Shown here in pieces: positions 22,911-34,727 of a stretch of DNA of 64,000 bases. Origin of the DNA: Tetrahymena thermophila SB210 (Eukaryota > Ciliophora > Oligohymenophorea > Hymenostomatida > Tetrahymenidae); NCBI RefSeq assembly GCF_000189635.1, contig NW_002476264.1, forward strand, positions 1 through 64,000, read 5' to 3'. The number at the start of each line of letters is the position of its first letter. Position 1 is the first letter of the stretch. Under the pieces are notes generated by a model. It was given only the letters and a program-made list of their open reading frames with translations, made no database searches and had not been told where the DNA came from. The translations under genes were made by a program, and so were the position numbers.

Positions 22911-25436
22911 ATGAACTAACAAGATATTATATTTTACGAAGGAGCAGTTTAGCCAAAGCCAAAGATTTATTGCGTTTTGCATCCAAATAGCGAAATCACG
23001 CATGGATGTACAGTTTAGGATTGCCAACATCCTTTCTACTGTGGTTCTTGTTCTGCTCACTAACATGATTAGCATGATTTTTATGCGTCTTTAAAAAATA
23101 TAGATTAGTTTATTTTTGACATTTCCTAGAAAGTTAAAGTAACATAATAGCCTTTCAAGTCAGTTTACAACCAAATTTTGGGTAACACAGATAACTTAAA
23201 TTTAATCAAGTGGTAGGCTGATATTGAGCCTCATATCAAAAGCATTGAAAATTATGTGCATGCCCAGAAATAGCTTATTTCTTAAGATATTGTACATATT
23301 AGCAATAAGGTTTATGAAATTATGGATACTTAGCGTTAGCAGGTTTTTAAAAAGCTAGATGACTTTTTAGTTAGTTACAGAATGCAATTTACTGATTTCA
23401 AGCAATATCATGACCATCTCTTCTAAATTTTAAAGCAGAAATATAAGTATTTAGGAGATTGTAATGCACTTAGTGCAAAAATGAATTCGTTAGATGCAAA
23501 GTTGTTAGAGGAATTTATTTTAGATTTGAGAGAATCCATTTAGCAGAGTGAGAATATTATTAAAAATTCTGGATTTAACATTATAGAAATCGAAAAAATA
23601 TTCAAAGATGTCAACTAATTAACAAATAGGCTGCCAAATTATAAATAGCTTTCTGATTTTGAAGTAGCTCCTTCAATTTAAGGATAGACATCTATCAAAA
23701 TTCTTGATCAACTAAAGGTTTAGTTAGAAGGCCACTTCAAAGAAGCATGTGTTAACTTCTTCTAGCCAATCTACAAGATTTCAATTCCCCAAAATTAAAT
23801 GCCGCCCAAAAAATATAACTTTATGAACTTCGGCAAATCTTCTTAGGGAAACGGATATCTTGAAAATATGCAAGGAAGCAATGCCAATACAACAAGAATA
23901 ATGCCACCTCCTCTTGCTCATTTAAATTCTTAGCATCATTAACACTCTCATAGTGCATAAAATGGCAGCTCTACTACAGCTAACATTACCACAATTCAAA
24001 ATTATTAAAGCTAGAATGGAGCAAATAGTCCAAATTTCTTTGGTTAAAATTTTGACAATTTGGCAATTAGCTAAAACAGAACAAAACCTAAAATTTTTTA
24101 AACCAAATAAAATAGTAGAGGGGGAGGAGTTAATTCACCAGCAAACAACATAGTAACTTTAAATCTTATGCAGAATAGCAATACCAATAATACTGCTTCC
24201 TCTTTTGCTTAAAATTTACCAGTAAATATTCCTTAATAGGTTCCTCTTTAAAGGTAAAACACGTATGGTAACTAAGGATTGTAGCACACAGCAAGTGCAA
24301 CAAATCTAACTTAAAACTCATAAGCTTTTAATACAGGTGCAATATTAAATAGCAATTATTTAAAGCTGAAAAAAGACTTCTAAATTAAATTAAATAATAT
24401 ACCTAAATTCATTTGCTATCTTGCTAATGGCTTTATTGCTATGGCTAGTTTAGACTCACCAATCAGAATCTTAGATACAAATAACAATACAATAATTACA
24501 GGAAGTCAAATTATTAGAAGAGAAATAAAATTTTTAGCAAGTTTGCAATCTTCTAATGAAGGACTGTACCAAACTGAATATCCAACAGCTTTAAATTTTG
24601 CATTAAGTGATATTGATTCTGTAATCACCTTGTATCAATTTAGAATTAAAACAAGAGAAATTATATAAAAAAATAACTCAATAATTGGATTTTCTGCTCC
24701 TGTTTCTAGAATAGTAGATCTCTACCCTATAACTAACACACCTTTACTTGCAGCAGGAGATGAGAATGGCGAAGTTTCAATATTTGATTATGAAAAAACA
24801 ATTGGTTATGGTCTAGAAAAATGCCATGTGTCAGCTATAAGTTAACTAATGGTGATGACAAGCTCTTCTAACGCTGCTAACAAATATACATCTTACTCAT
24901 CTTAATCTAATTAGCCTAATAAATTTATGTCATTCAGCAGTGAAGACTAAGTTTTAGTAATTTACGTATATGTAAATGAAAAATTTGAAAAATAATCTAT
25001 TTTTAATGTTTCTAACTTTGGAGGAGGAGTTCTTTATCTAAGAAATCACCCTGAACTAGAACAATTCGTAGCCGTCTGCAAAAATGGAACACTCAAACAG
25101 CTTAAACTAGAAAATAAAAATATTATAGAACAAAACATAGATAACAGAGCAAGAGATATTGCTGTATTTTCAGTGAAGGAAAGTTTGTTTGGAAATAAAG
25201 ATTACTACTCAATACAAAATAGAGATTTAACAGGATTAATATTTACAAGTGAGCAAGAAAACGATAAGCTCTCTATTTTAAAAGCAACGAACTCCAGTCC
25301 AATAATCGAAAAAGAACAGACTCTCTTTACTGTGTTTTCTCCCCGTAAAATTTTATACGTTGACAACAAGAATAAGTTATTTATTGTTATAAACGATGCT
25401 AACAACTATATTTAAGTTTACGAAATATAAATTTGA
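22911..25436 (+). CDS. B-box zinc-finger protein with coiled coil and C-terminal propeller-like region
   Basis: One exon of 842 codons with stop (841 aa). A B-box-type zinc finger lies at residues 21-55: C21-x2-H24, C33, C38, C44-x2-C47, H52 and H55 (CVLHPNSEI, YCGSCSAHQHDQH). Helical, Glu/Lys-rich sequence follows to about residue 300, consistent with the coiled coil that usually follows B-boxes in TRIM-like proteins. No RING precedes it. Residues about 300-480 are Asn/Gln/Ser-rich and low complexity. The last 350 residues have repeated beta-strand patterns (FICYLANGFIAMASLDSPIR, LAAGDENGEVSIFDYEK, FVAVCKNGTLKQLKL) that suggest a WD40-like propeller; this is inference. Such proteins are scaffolds, often on cytoskeleton or in ubiquitin pathways, but the role here is unknown. 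The frame is open throughout. Confidence 0.87.
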
Positions 25437-25996
25437 CAAATTAAAATTATTGAATGTAAAAATAATTCGTATTATTTATATAAATTTCATCTTTATTGCT
25501 TAGTTAATACTACATTATTATAATACATATAAATAAATAAAACATAATTTTTTTATTAAAATAATTAAAATTATTTAAAATTTTACAAGAAAATTAATAA
25601 ATATAATATACAGATATATAGAGTCAAACCTACCTTTTAATATTTTTATGTAAATTTTAAAAATTATTTCTGTATTTCTTTTTAATATTATTTTAGCTAA
25701 TTAAAATTCTTCATACAAAACACCTCCCATAAGAAAATATACAAAGTAAGAAGAAGAATGAATAAATAAAATTAAATTAGAAAAATTAAAAATTTATTTT
25801 TATTTTAAACTTTTATAAAAATAAGTAATAAAAAAATAGAAAAATAAAGTAAAATTAAATTTTCTTAGATTTTGAGAAGATAAATAATATGAAAACTATA
25901 AAAGACTATTGAACCAAAATAAGATAGGAAAATATGACTAATATTTATAATTAATAGTTTCATGTCTTTTGAAATTTTTATTTTTCATTTTTCATT
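25437..25996. other. Convergent 3' spacer
   Basis: AT-rich region between the ends of the B-box gene and the LRR gene. Nothing supported in it. Confidence 0.6.
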
Positions 25997-28667
25997 TCAA
26001 TCTCTCTTAAATTTTTCAAAATAAATTGTTAGTCTTTTAAGTTTAAGTATTTTTCTTCTTAATTTCTTTAATTATATGTCAGTAATTTTATTCATGCTTT
26101 TATATAAAAAATATTGTTAATCAACAAGCAATCAGTTTAAAAATAATGTATTTTAATTAATTATTTTTTGCTATTAAAAGGCAAGATTATAACAGATAAA
26201 TAAAAATAATTTTAAAAAATTATTTATTTATTTAATCAAATAAATTTATTTAAGCTAATATTTTACTATAAAAGTAGAGCTAAAGTAGTAAGGAAAGGTA
26301 TATTAGCTAAATTTTAACCTAAGCAAACAGCTCCATCATCACCAATTTTATTTAGGCTATAAATGTAATTTGTAAAAAAATACTCAATAAATTAAATGAG
26401 AAAATATTAAAAAGCTTTTATAAAAATTAAATCTAGCTAGATTGCAAAAAGTATTTTTTTACTTTCTTAAATAAATTTCATTTTATTTTATTTAAAAATA
26501 CTTTTTAATTAAAAGCAATAAACTAGCTAGATAGATAGATATACCTCAGACCAAGAGTTACTATTTGAAGATTTTGAAAATTAGCTAACTATAAACTTAG
26601 ATTGGATGCACCTTGATTGCTTATTGAGTTTTCCCTTTTAAAAATAAGTAATTTAATAGAAATTAAATATGAAAGATAACAAAAAATTAAAGAAAAAAGT
26701 ATTAATTTTAAAAGATCGAAAGCTATTTACTAACTAAAGCATTAATAAAAATAAATAATAAATATATTAAAATATTTAAACTCGACAAAATATAAATTTT
26801 AATATTGAGTTACATTTTAAAATTGTTTAAAGGAAATAATTATTTCCAAAAAAAGTAAACTATTTTTACTGCAAATATAACGCCAAGTTTTTAATAGTAG
26901 AACTTTTTGCCAATTCGCGACCTAAACTTGATGCTCCTTTGTCACTAATCTTATTATCCCTTTTATTTAATTAGCAAATATTTAGTAAATTTATTTAAAA
27001 ATTGTTAATAAAAATAAAGAAATTTAATGAAATAATTTTTTTAATTCTCTAATTTAAAAAAGTTAATTAATTTTAAACAGATTTAAAAGCTGAATAAAAT
27101 ACAAAAAAGATTTATACCTGATATAGATAGTCAAAGTTGTTAGCTTAGAACACTTCGCTAAAGCAGATCCTAAATCTGAGATCCCCTTTAACTCAATTTA
27201 ATTACTGCTTTAAAAATTATTAAATTTATAATAATGAAATAAAAATTTATTTTAATAAAATATTAAATGAAAAATAAAGATGGATAAAAGCTCCAATTAA
27301 AATTTATTGTATTATAATTAATTATTGTATAATTAATACAAAAATAAAATAAGTAAACCATTGAAAAATTTGAAATAAAAATTTTTAGTACCTGAGATCA
27401 ATATTTAAGCGTTAAAGTTCAATGCATTTTGATAAAGAAGAGGAAAGGTCTGAGGCGCCCTAAGACCCAATTTAGTTATTTCTTTAAAAATTTATATTTA
27501 GTATTTTAGTTTTTTTTATATTGAAAATAGAAAAAAGTTGTATGATTTTACTTAAAATAGAAATCAAAATTTTAGTAAATAAGAAAAAAAAATGTTGTAT
27601 TTTTCTGAATAAATTATATTTAAATACAATTTAAAAATATTTTTTGCAAAAAGTTAATAATAAATTAAATTACTAAAGGAAAAGAGTCAAATTTTATAAT
27701 ATTTTACAGTTTTCAAGAGCAAAACCTAAATTTTATACACCTTAAGCTCCAATTTAGCAATATCTTTTTAAATAATAGATTATTTAGGAGTATTTAATAA
27801 TAAAAATTTATTTATTTATTTTTATTTTTTTAAATATTTTGCAAATTTTATTGAAAATAATGTATTAATAGATTTGTAGAAATAAATTATTTTTTTACCC
27901 TAAATAAAGTTTTAAATCTTTTAGATTATTACAGTTTGCTAATGCAGTACCCAAATCTGATACACCTGTTTCGTCAATATGATTTGATCTTTTAATTTAT
28001 TTGTAATTTTAGTTGAAAATAATAAAATGAAAATAAAATATATTTAAAGAAATTTATAAATAATAGACATAAAGACAGACAGACAGACAGACTTTGGTTA
28101 ATAAAGTATTTTATATGAAATTTAATTAATTTCTTTTTAAACAAATTTTATTTTTTGTATTTAAAAAAATCATAATTTTAATTAATTAAAATAGAAATTT
28201 GAGCATTTTAGCTTTGTTTACGAAAGGATGATTACCAAGGCTGATAAATTAGTACACTTTGCTATAGCACCAGCGAAGTTTTTTGTTAATTTGTCTAAAT
28301 TTTAAAATCTTAAACAAAATAAATATAATTATAATATTTATTATAATATAATTTATAAGAAGTTTAACAAAATGCTAAAATAAAATGCATACGAATATTA
28401 GTTTATATATCCTTGGAAAATAAATGAATATTTCCTTTAAATATTTCATTTTTTTTTTTTTGAAAGCAAAATATTAATCCAGATAAGAGAAAGAAAACTA
28501 ATTTAACAAATAAACAAACTTTACCTTAAATCAATTTCTAAGAAATTATGAGAATCTAAAGAAGAATTTTAAAGCTTTTGACATACATTTAAAATAATTT
28601 ACAATTAACTTTGAAAGAAAATAATTACTTATTCTAAATTGTCAAAATATTTTTTTTCTTGAAGCAT
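25997..28667 (-). CDS. Leucine-rich-repeat protein, ten exons, complete
   Basis: Exons on the minus strand: 28525-28667, 28222-28308, 27899-27988, 27674-27763, 27392-27481, 27118-27204, 26870-26959, 26545-26634, 26267-26356, 25997-26096. Every junction keeps the same phase (two bases, then one), and the sum is 319 codons with stop (318 aa). Exon 1 encodes MLQEKKYFDNLEQ and ends in NFLEIDLR. The eight internal exons are 90 or 87 nt, each one LRR of the form N-x-I-x-x-x-G-(A/V)-x-x-L-G-x-x-L-A-x-C-x-x-L-x-x-L-x-L-x-L. The last exon is a basic tail (KLRRKILKLKRLTIYF), which is common at the end of ciliate LRR proteins. The repeat is ribonuclease-inhibitor-like, so a curved solenoid is expected. 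No kinase or TM segment is present. Partner unknown. Repeats are well diverged, unlike the array at the left edge. Confidence 0.88.
28073..28092. repeat. (AGAC)n microsatellite in an intron
   Basis: Five AGAC units inside the intron between the second and third exons of the LRR gene at 25997-28667. Confidence 0.85.
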
Positions 28668-30408
28668 CTAAGTTTTTTTATGACTTTATTCAACTTTTTT
28701 ATCTGAAATGAAAAAATTTTTAATCTAATTATCCTTGTTAAATTAAAGATTATAATCAAAACTAAATAAATATTATTTATTAGGAAAAAGTATAATAATT
28801 AATCAATCTTATTATTCATATTAAACAATTAATTAAATTATTCTTGATAAAAAAAAGTTCTTTTAAGTAAAATTTGTGCTTGTTTGTTATGCACTAGTTG
28901 TCAGGAATAATTGCCAAAAAATGCAGATAGATACCCAATATACAAACAGTATAAACAGTTTTTAAAAGTGTAATTAAATATTTTTAAAATAAAAATAAAG
29001 TAAAATTAATTAATGTTTTAAATATAAATTAATAAATATTTTTTCAATTAATTCTAATTTAGTTTTTTATTAAAATTTACTTATTTTGTTTCGTATATTT
29101 TTTCATTAAATTTAAATATTTCACTTCTATAAATAAAATTCTTATAAAATTGAGATATAAAGAATTAAATTCATAAAAAGCTATAAATTAAATTTATGAA
29201 ATAAATAATAATTTTTTAACATTATACATACATAAATACCTTTTTTTAGTATTTTTAAAACTAAATATTTAATTTTAAATTAAATAATTTATTTTTTTTC
29301 AATAGTTTTATTAATTAAATATACTATGCTTTCAATTTATTTTTTGAAGTTAAAATCAAATAAAGATACAAAAATTTACTTCATTAAGGACTAAATTTGA
29401 TCAAAAGTTTTTATCTGAATATGTCCTTAATATATGAGAAAATACGGTATTTGATAACTTTAAGTTGAGTTTATATTAATATTAATAATAATTTTATGTG
29501 TTTATTTTTTGTAATATTTATTAGAATTTTATTATTTGCAGAATTTACTGATTATATTTTAGAATAAAAATAAAAATAGATTGAGATTTACTATTTTAAA
29601 AACTAAAATTAAATTTAGTTTTCCAATTTTTCAAGAAAATTCTAAATAATAATTAGACTCAATAAGAAATATATATTAACGTCTCCTGCAATAATTTATT
29701 AGATATGCAAAATTAATTAATAAAATAGAAAGAAACAAAATAAATTAAGTCATCTATTTTTGTTTTTTGTTAATTTTTAATTACGCTTTAATATATTTAC
29801 TTAAATACAAAACATAACCCTGTAACATTTGTTTATTAGATCAACTTCTAAAAACAGAATTCAATAATAATAATTGATTTTAAAATTTGAAACATTTAGA
29901 TTACTTTTTTTTAAAATTTACTAAAAAATAGAAGTCATTGTTTTGACATTTTTTAACATGTAAATGACATGTGATTATGCTTAATTTATTATTTAACTAT
30001 TTATTTTCTTTTATTATGTTTTAAAAATATTGAGAAAAATAAAAGTTAAGACCTGCAAGTATAAATTCTGATAAAAATCTTAAGATGAATTAATAATATT
30101 TATTTATTTATTTTTAAATGTCCAAATAGGCTTGTGAGTTTTTATTAATTTGTAATCTATAAATTTAGTTACTTAAATATCTTTTGGCTATTGGCCATTC
30201 AACTTATTAAAAATTGTTAAGCTTAATAAAATAAAAATAGATAAAGAAAAACGAATTCAGTCTACAGTCTACAATAATTTATGAACGAATGAATAAAGTT
30301 TAATAATTAGATAATACAATTAGGATAATTAATTAATTGCAAATAAAATACTTATTTACTGATTACTTAGTCAATATAGCTAATAATTATTAATTAAGTC
30401 TCAAATAA
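28668..30408. other. AT-rich spacer (divergent promoters)
   Basis: Separates the starts of two divergent genes. No ORF with coding features was seen. Confidence 0.6.
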
Positions 30409-31383
30409 ATGCTCAGATTTACATCTAATTTTGCTAAAATATGTAAGCAAGGATAAGTTCAACCAATTTCATTCTTAAGAAGATAAAATCCTTCATTTTA
30501 TTTTAGTGCTGAAAAGTAGAAGGATGATGCCAACTTAAAAAATTAATAAGTATAAGTAGATTCCTAAGATAGGCTGAGTGTATTTAGAAACAGTCTAATT
30601 ACTACAGGAATTGCAGTTACTGCTACACATTTTACTTCTATTTCAACCTTATTTCTAGGACCAATTATCCTCTTTCCTATTGGAGGCTATTATACTTATA
30701 AATACTTGTACAAGCTTGAGCGTAATAGCTTTTTCGAGTTTTTTTACTAATTAAGATAAATGAATGATGCAAAAAGTAGTCCAGCTACTTTAAAAGTAAT
30801 AGATTTCTTTGAGAAAGTTCTCATAGAAAGATTCGGAGAAGTCGAAAAGCTTGATTAACAAAAAAAGAAGCAAACTTTAGCAAAGCTAGTTCTAAGTTTA
30901 GCTGCTTTTACTTCTATTTTTCATGTCCTTTAATCATATTTGCTAGTTCTATCATCAGGATTATTTTTTTATAGTGCTTATTCACTAAGTAAAAGCTTCT
31001 TTAAAAATTAAGATGCTGTAGATAATGATTTTACATCACTTAAATGGGCAATTCTTAAAATAGGTCTTCCAAACTATCTCCTTAATATAGGTGTGGGATT
31101 TGCCTCTTTTGTTGCTACTGGAAACATGAATTTTTTTTGTCCAGTTTCTTCCTTGTTTTTTACAGCTTTTTGGACTTGGGGCTTGTACAGATTGATTAAA
31201 GAATCTGATCTTTTCCATGGAGGATAAAATAAAATCCATTAAGACAACATAAATCTAAGTATTTCTCCATTTTGTTATGTCACTTAGCTCATTGATATAT
31301 TTATCTTGTTAAACACAAGAACAGTCATTTACACTGCAATTAAAGAAAACTATAAAGAATTAAGAAAGTTATTAAACATTTGA
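30409..31383 (+). CDS. Probable mitochondrial membrane protein of unknown function
   Basis: One exon of 325 codons with stop (324 aa). The first 40 residues (MLRFTSNFAKICKQGQVQP, ISFLRRQNPSFYFSAEK) are basic, rich in Ser/Phe and free of acidic residues until E38, as expected of a mitochondrial presequence with an R-x-(F/Y)-S cleavage-like pattern. Hydrophobic segments follow at about residues 65-105 (TATHFTSISTLFLGPIILFP), 170-205 (LVLSLAAFTSIFHVL, YLLVLSSGLFFY) and 235-275 (YLLNIGVGFASFVATG). The C-terminus is soluble and basic. No named family is recognised. The strong presequence and membrane segments support an inner-membrane location; the role is open. Confidence 0.82.
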
Positions 31384-31729
31384 TTAAAGTGTAATCAAAA
31401 TAATCTATCTTATAATGAAATAATTAAATGTATTATTTCTTTAATATTTAAATATATTTTTTATTTTTTTAATAATTTCAATAACTTAATTTCATTTCTC
31501 ACCAAAAAAAGTTTACCAAATTTTATTTAAATACTTTTTTATCTATTGTAAATGGTAATATTTTAAAAACAGTTCTTGTTTTTGAGTTAATTTTGATACC
31601 AATTTTAAGATAGTTAATGAAATAATTTTAAAAATAGAGAATTGTTATCAAATTAAAATTAAAATATATCTAAAAAGCACAGACATTTTCACTTTGAAAG
31701 AATTTAAATAAAAGAAAATTAATAAAAAT

Positions 31730-34028
31730 ATGAAATTTTAATCTTTTGAGTAGGGAGGGAGTTGTTTAGATTTATTTACAAGTCAAACTTTGTAGCTAAA
31801 TTAATTTTTATCATAAAAATAGTTTTAAACATCTGATAAAAATCTAAAGATCAATAAATATTATGATTTGTGTAGAAAATGTTTAAAATATTAATGAAAT
31901 ATTTAGTTTATTCTTTTGAGCTAATTTCTAAAGAAGAGTTGCATTAAAATTAAAAAGAATACCAAAGTCTGTCTATCTATCTAGCACAACTATTTAGTTT
32001 AAATTAATTAAAAAAAAATTATTTAACTTTGTATATTGTTTGAAAAAAAAGAAAACTCATAAAATTATGCAATTTTAGTCTTTAGAGCAGGTAAGTATTT
32101 TGATTAATGTAACAAACTTTTATAATTTCTTTTTTATCATAAAAAAAGTTTTAAAAATCTAACTTATCTAGCCACTCTAATCTGCAACTTTGTTTAAGGT
32201 AGCAAACAAAAATTATTATGATATGTGTAATAAGTGATAAATTATTTAAGTTCTTAGATGATGGGATAGCAAGGAGCGTACTAACTTAGATAAGCAATTG
32301 AATAGTGCAATAATGTTAATAGTTTAGATATATAGCTAAGGTAATAAATAATATTCATACTAAATTGATGTTTAGATTATTTTTTTTTATGGTATTAATT
32401 TTTAGTAAAAATTGGATAAAAGCTGAAGGAGTCTCTCATTTAGGAAAAGGATTATCAAAATGCATTTAAATTATAAATTTAAATCTTGATTTAGAGTAAG
32501 AAGATAATTTTTAATTTATTTTATAAATAAAATGATAACAATTTTTATTCTGCAAATGATTTAGTTCGAACAATATTGGTGCCAATGGAGTATAAAAACT
32601 ATTTGATGGTATTAAACATTGCTCTAAACTTTAGAATTTAAGTTTAGCTTTGGAGTAAAAATTTAAAAAGACTTTATTTTAATTTTTTTATTATATTTAA
32701 ATTTTATTTATAAAGCAACTCTAATTTAATTTAAAAATATTATTTTAACTTAATAGAGTAGTTTCTCATTAACTAATTAAAGATAAGATCTATCAATTTA
32801 TTTATACATAAAAAAATCATTCTTTCCAATGAAATATTTTTTTTTAAAATCAAAATCAAAAAAGTATTTGACAAGATATTATATTTATTACTTTTTAATG
32901 CAAATAAAGGCTAATTTAATACAAAAAATTATATATAAATTTAAATTCTTATTGTATGAGTTAGTTATTTTAAGATTTGGTCTTAATTATTGAGAAACTA
33001 CAGTTTTAATAATAACATCGTTTTATTAAATTTGAATTTTTTCTAAAATAGGTGTAATTACATTGGCTCAAATGGTTTAAAATACTTAGGAAGTGGATTG
33101 AGCTTATGTTAAAATATTTCAATACTCTCTATAAACCTTTAGTAAATATATAAAATATTTGAACTAAAATTTTAAACATATTTAAAATTATAATCTTTTT
33201 ATTTAAACAAACTTTAGTGATAATGCTATATTAAGTGAAGGAGTTAATTATTTAGTTGAGTCAATTATTAAATGTTAAAATCTGAATAATTTAGTTCTCT
33301 CTTTTGTGTATTTAATTCTTATTTAAGCAGACTTTTAATTCACTTACATAATAGATATAATAACATTGGAAACAAAGGAGCTTCAAACTTGATATAGGGA
33401 CTATCTTAACTCATCAACCTTTCTCAATTAAAGTTAAGTTTAGGGTAAATTAATTTTTATATTTCAGATTAGGTCTATCTTTTGTTTTATTTACTTTTTT
33501 TAATTACTTAAAGCTCTACTTGGATTTTTACAGATGTTAACTCTGAATTCGGTTTAGCATTTAAATAATTCAAAAATCTTTCTAAATTAGTTCTTAACTT
33601 AGAGTAAAAATTATTTGTTTTTTAGAGCAAAATGAATTTAGTTTTTTAAATATTTTAAAAAGCTCAAATAAAATTGAAAATCAAGAAATTTGCAATTTAG
33701 CTGAAGGGTTGGCTTAATGTTAAGATCTATAAAACGTTATCTTAGATTTAAGGTAAGATTTATTTAAAATTAATTAAATTCTCAAATAATTTTAAAAAGT
33801 CGAAACGATTTGAAGGAAGAGTGGCTAAATAATTTTGGAACAAAACTCAAGAATAATTAAAATATTAAAATATTTGATTTTATCATTGTGTAAAATATTT
33901 ACTTTTTGTTAATTTTTATATTAAATTGGCTTTTAATTAGGTATAATTAAAAAGTAAACAATAAATTTTAATTGCTTTCAAAGCTAAGGAAAATGAAAAG
34001 GCTTGTAAAATTATATTATAAAATATGA
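31730..34028 (+). CDS. Leucine-rich-repeat protein, third copy; first exon uncertain
   Basis: Nine 90-nt LRR exons: 32251-32340, 32406-32495, 32565-32654, 33052-33141, 33218-33307, 33355-33444, 33514-33603, 33663-33752, 33800-33889, and a last exon 33941-34028 ending KMKRLVKLYYKI. All junctions have the same phase as in the other two LRR genes. Introns are mostly 47-76 bp, with one of 397 bp. Repeats read like NNIGNKGASNLIQGL and NYIGSNGLKYLGSGL. The start is unclear. A candidate first exon 31730-31869 (MKFQSFEQGGSCLDLF, 140 nt, correct end phase before GTGTAG) would give 345 aa. A similar segment begins at ATG 32067 (MQFQSLEQ) and may be a duplicate or alternative first exon. The basic C-terminal tail matches that of the gene at 25997-28667. 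Partner and role unknown. Confidence 0.83.
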
Positions 34029-34727
34029 ATGTTTCAAACAAATTTATGTATCAAAATATATATAAATATTTTCATTAATCAAAATTAAATAATAAAAATT
34101 AACTAAATTAAATATTAATTATTTAATTAACTAAATTAAACTAATAAAATAATATTTTAATAATTATTAATTTCATTAATTATCTCTACTCAAAATAATA
34201 TTTTTATTTTAATAAATAATATTTTAATGATTATTAATTTCATTAATTATCTCAAATAAAAATAATATTTTTGTTTTAATAAATCAAATAATCCAGTAAA
34301 TAATTTAAAAAAAAGATAATTTTTGTTTTTATTTGTCAATAACATTAAAAATATTAAATTTTATTTGAAAAATTGAAAAAGATTTATTGAACAATTTAAA
34401 ATGCTTAACAATAAAATAAATATTAAGCACAAAATTTAATTAGAACAAAATATATCTTTATTAATTCAAAATATGTGCGTTATCTTCATTAAATATGTGA
34501 ATGATTGATTGAATGAATGCATGCTTTGATTTTAACAATTATAAAGCAAACAAACAAGCAAACAATAAATCAATCAAATAAATAAATAAATTAGTTTTGT
34601 TGCAAATGAATGAAAATCCAATTAATATAACTAAATACAATTTAAAAATTAAAGATTTTTTAACTATTTCTTAATCATAGAGTTAAGAAAATCTTGATAA
34701 TAAAAATATATTTTGATTTTGTTAAAT
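34029..34727. other. AT-rich spacer
   Basis: Between two genes on the same strand; includes short AAAC and TGAA-like simple repeats near 34500-34590. Presumed promoter of the next gene. Confidence 0.6.
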
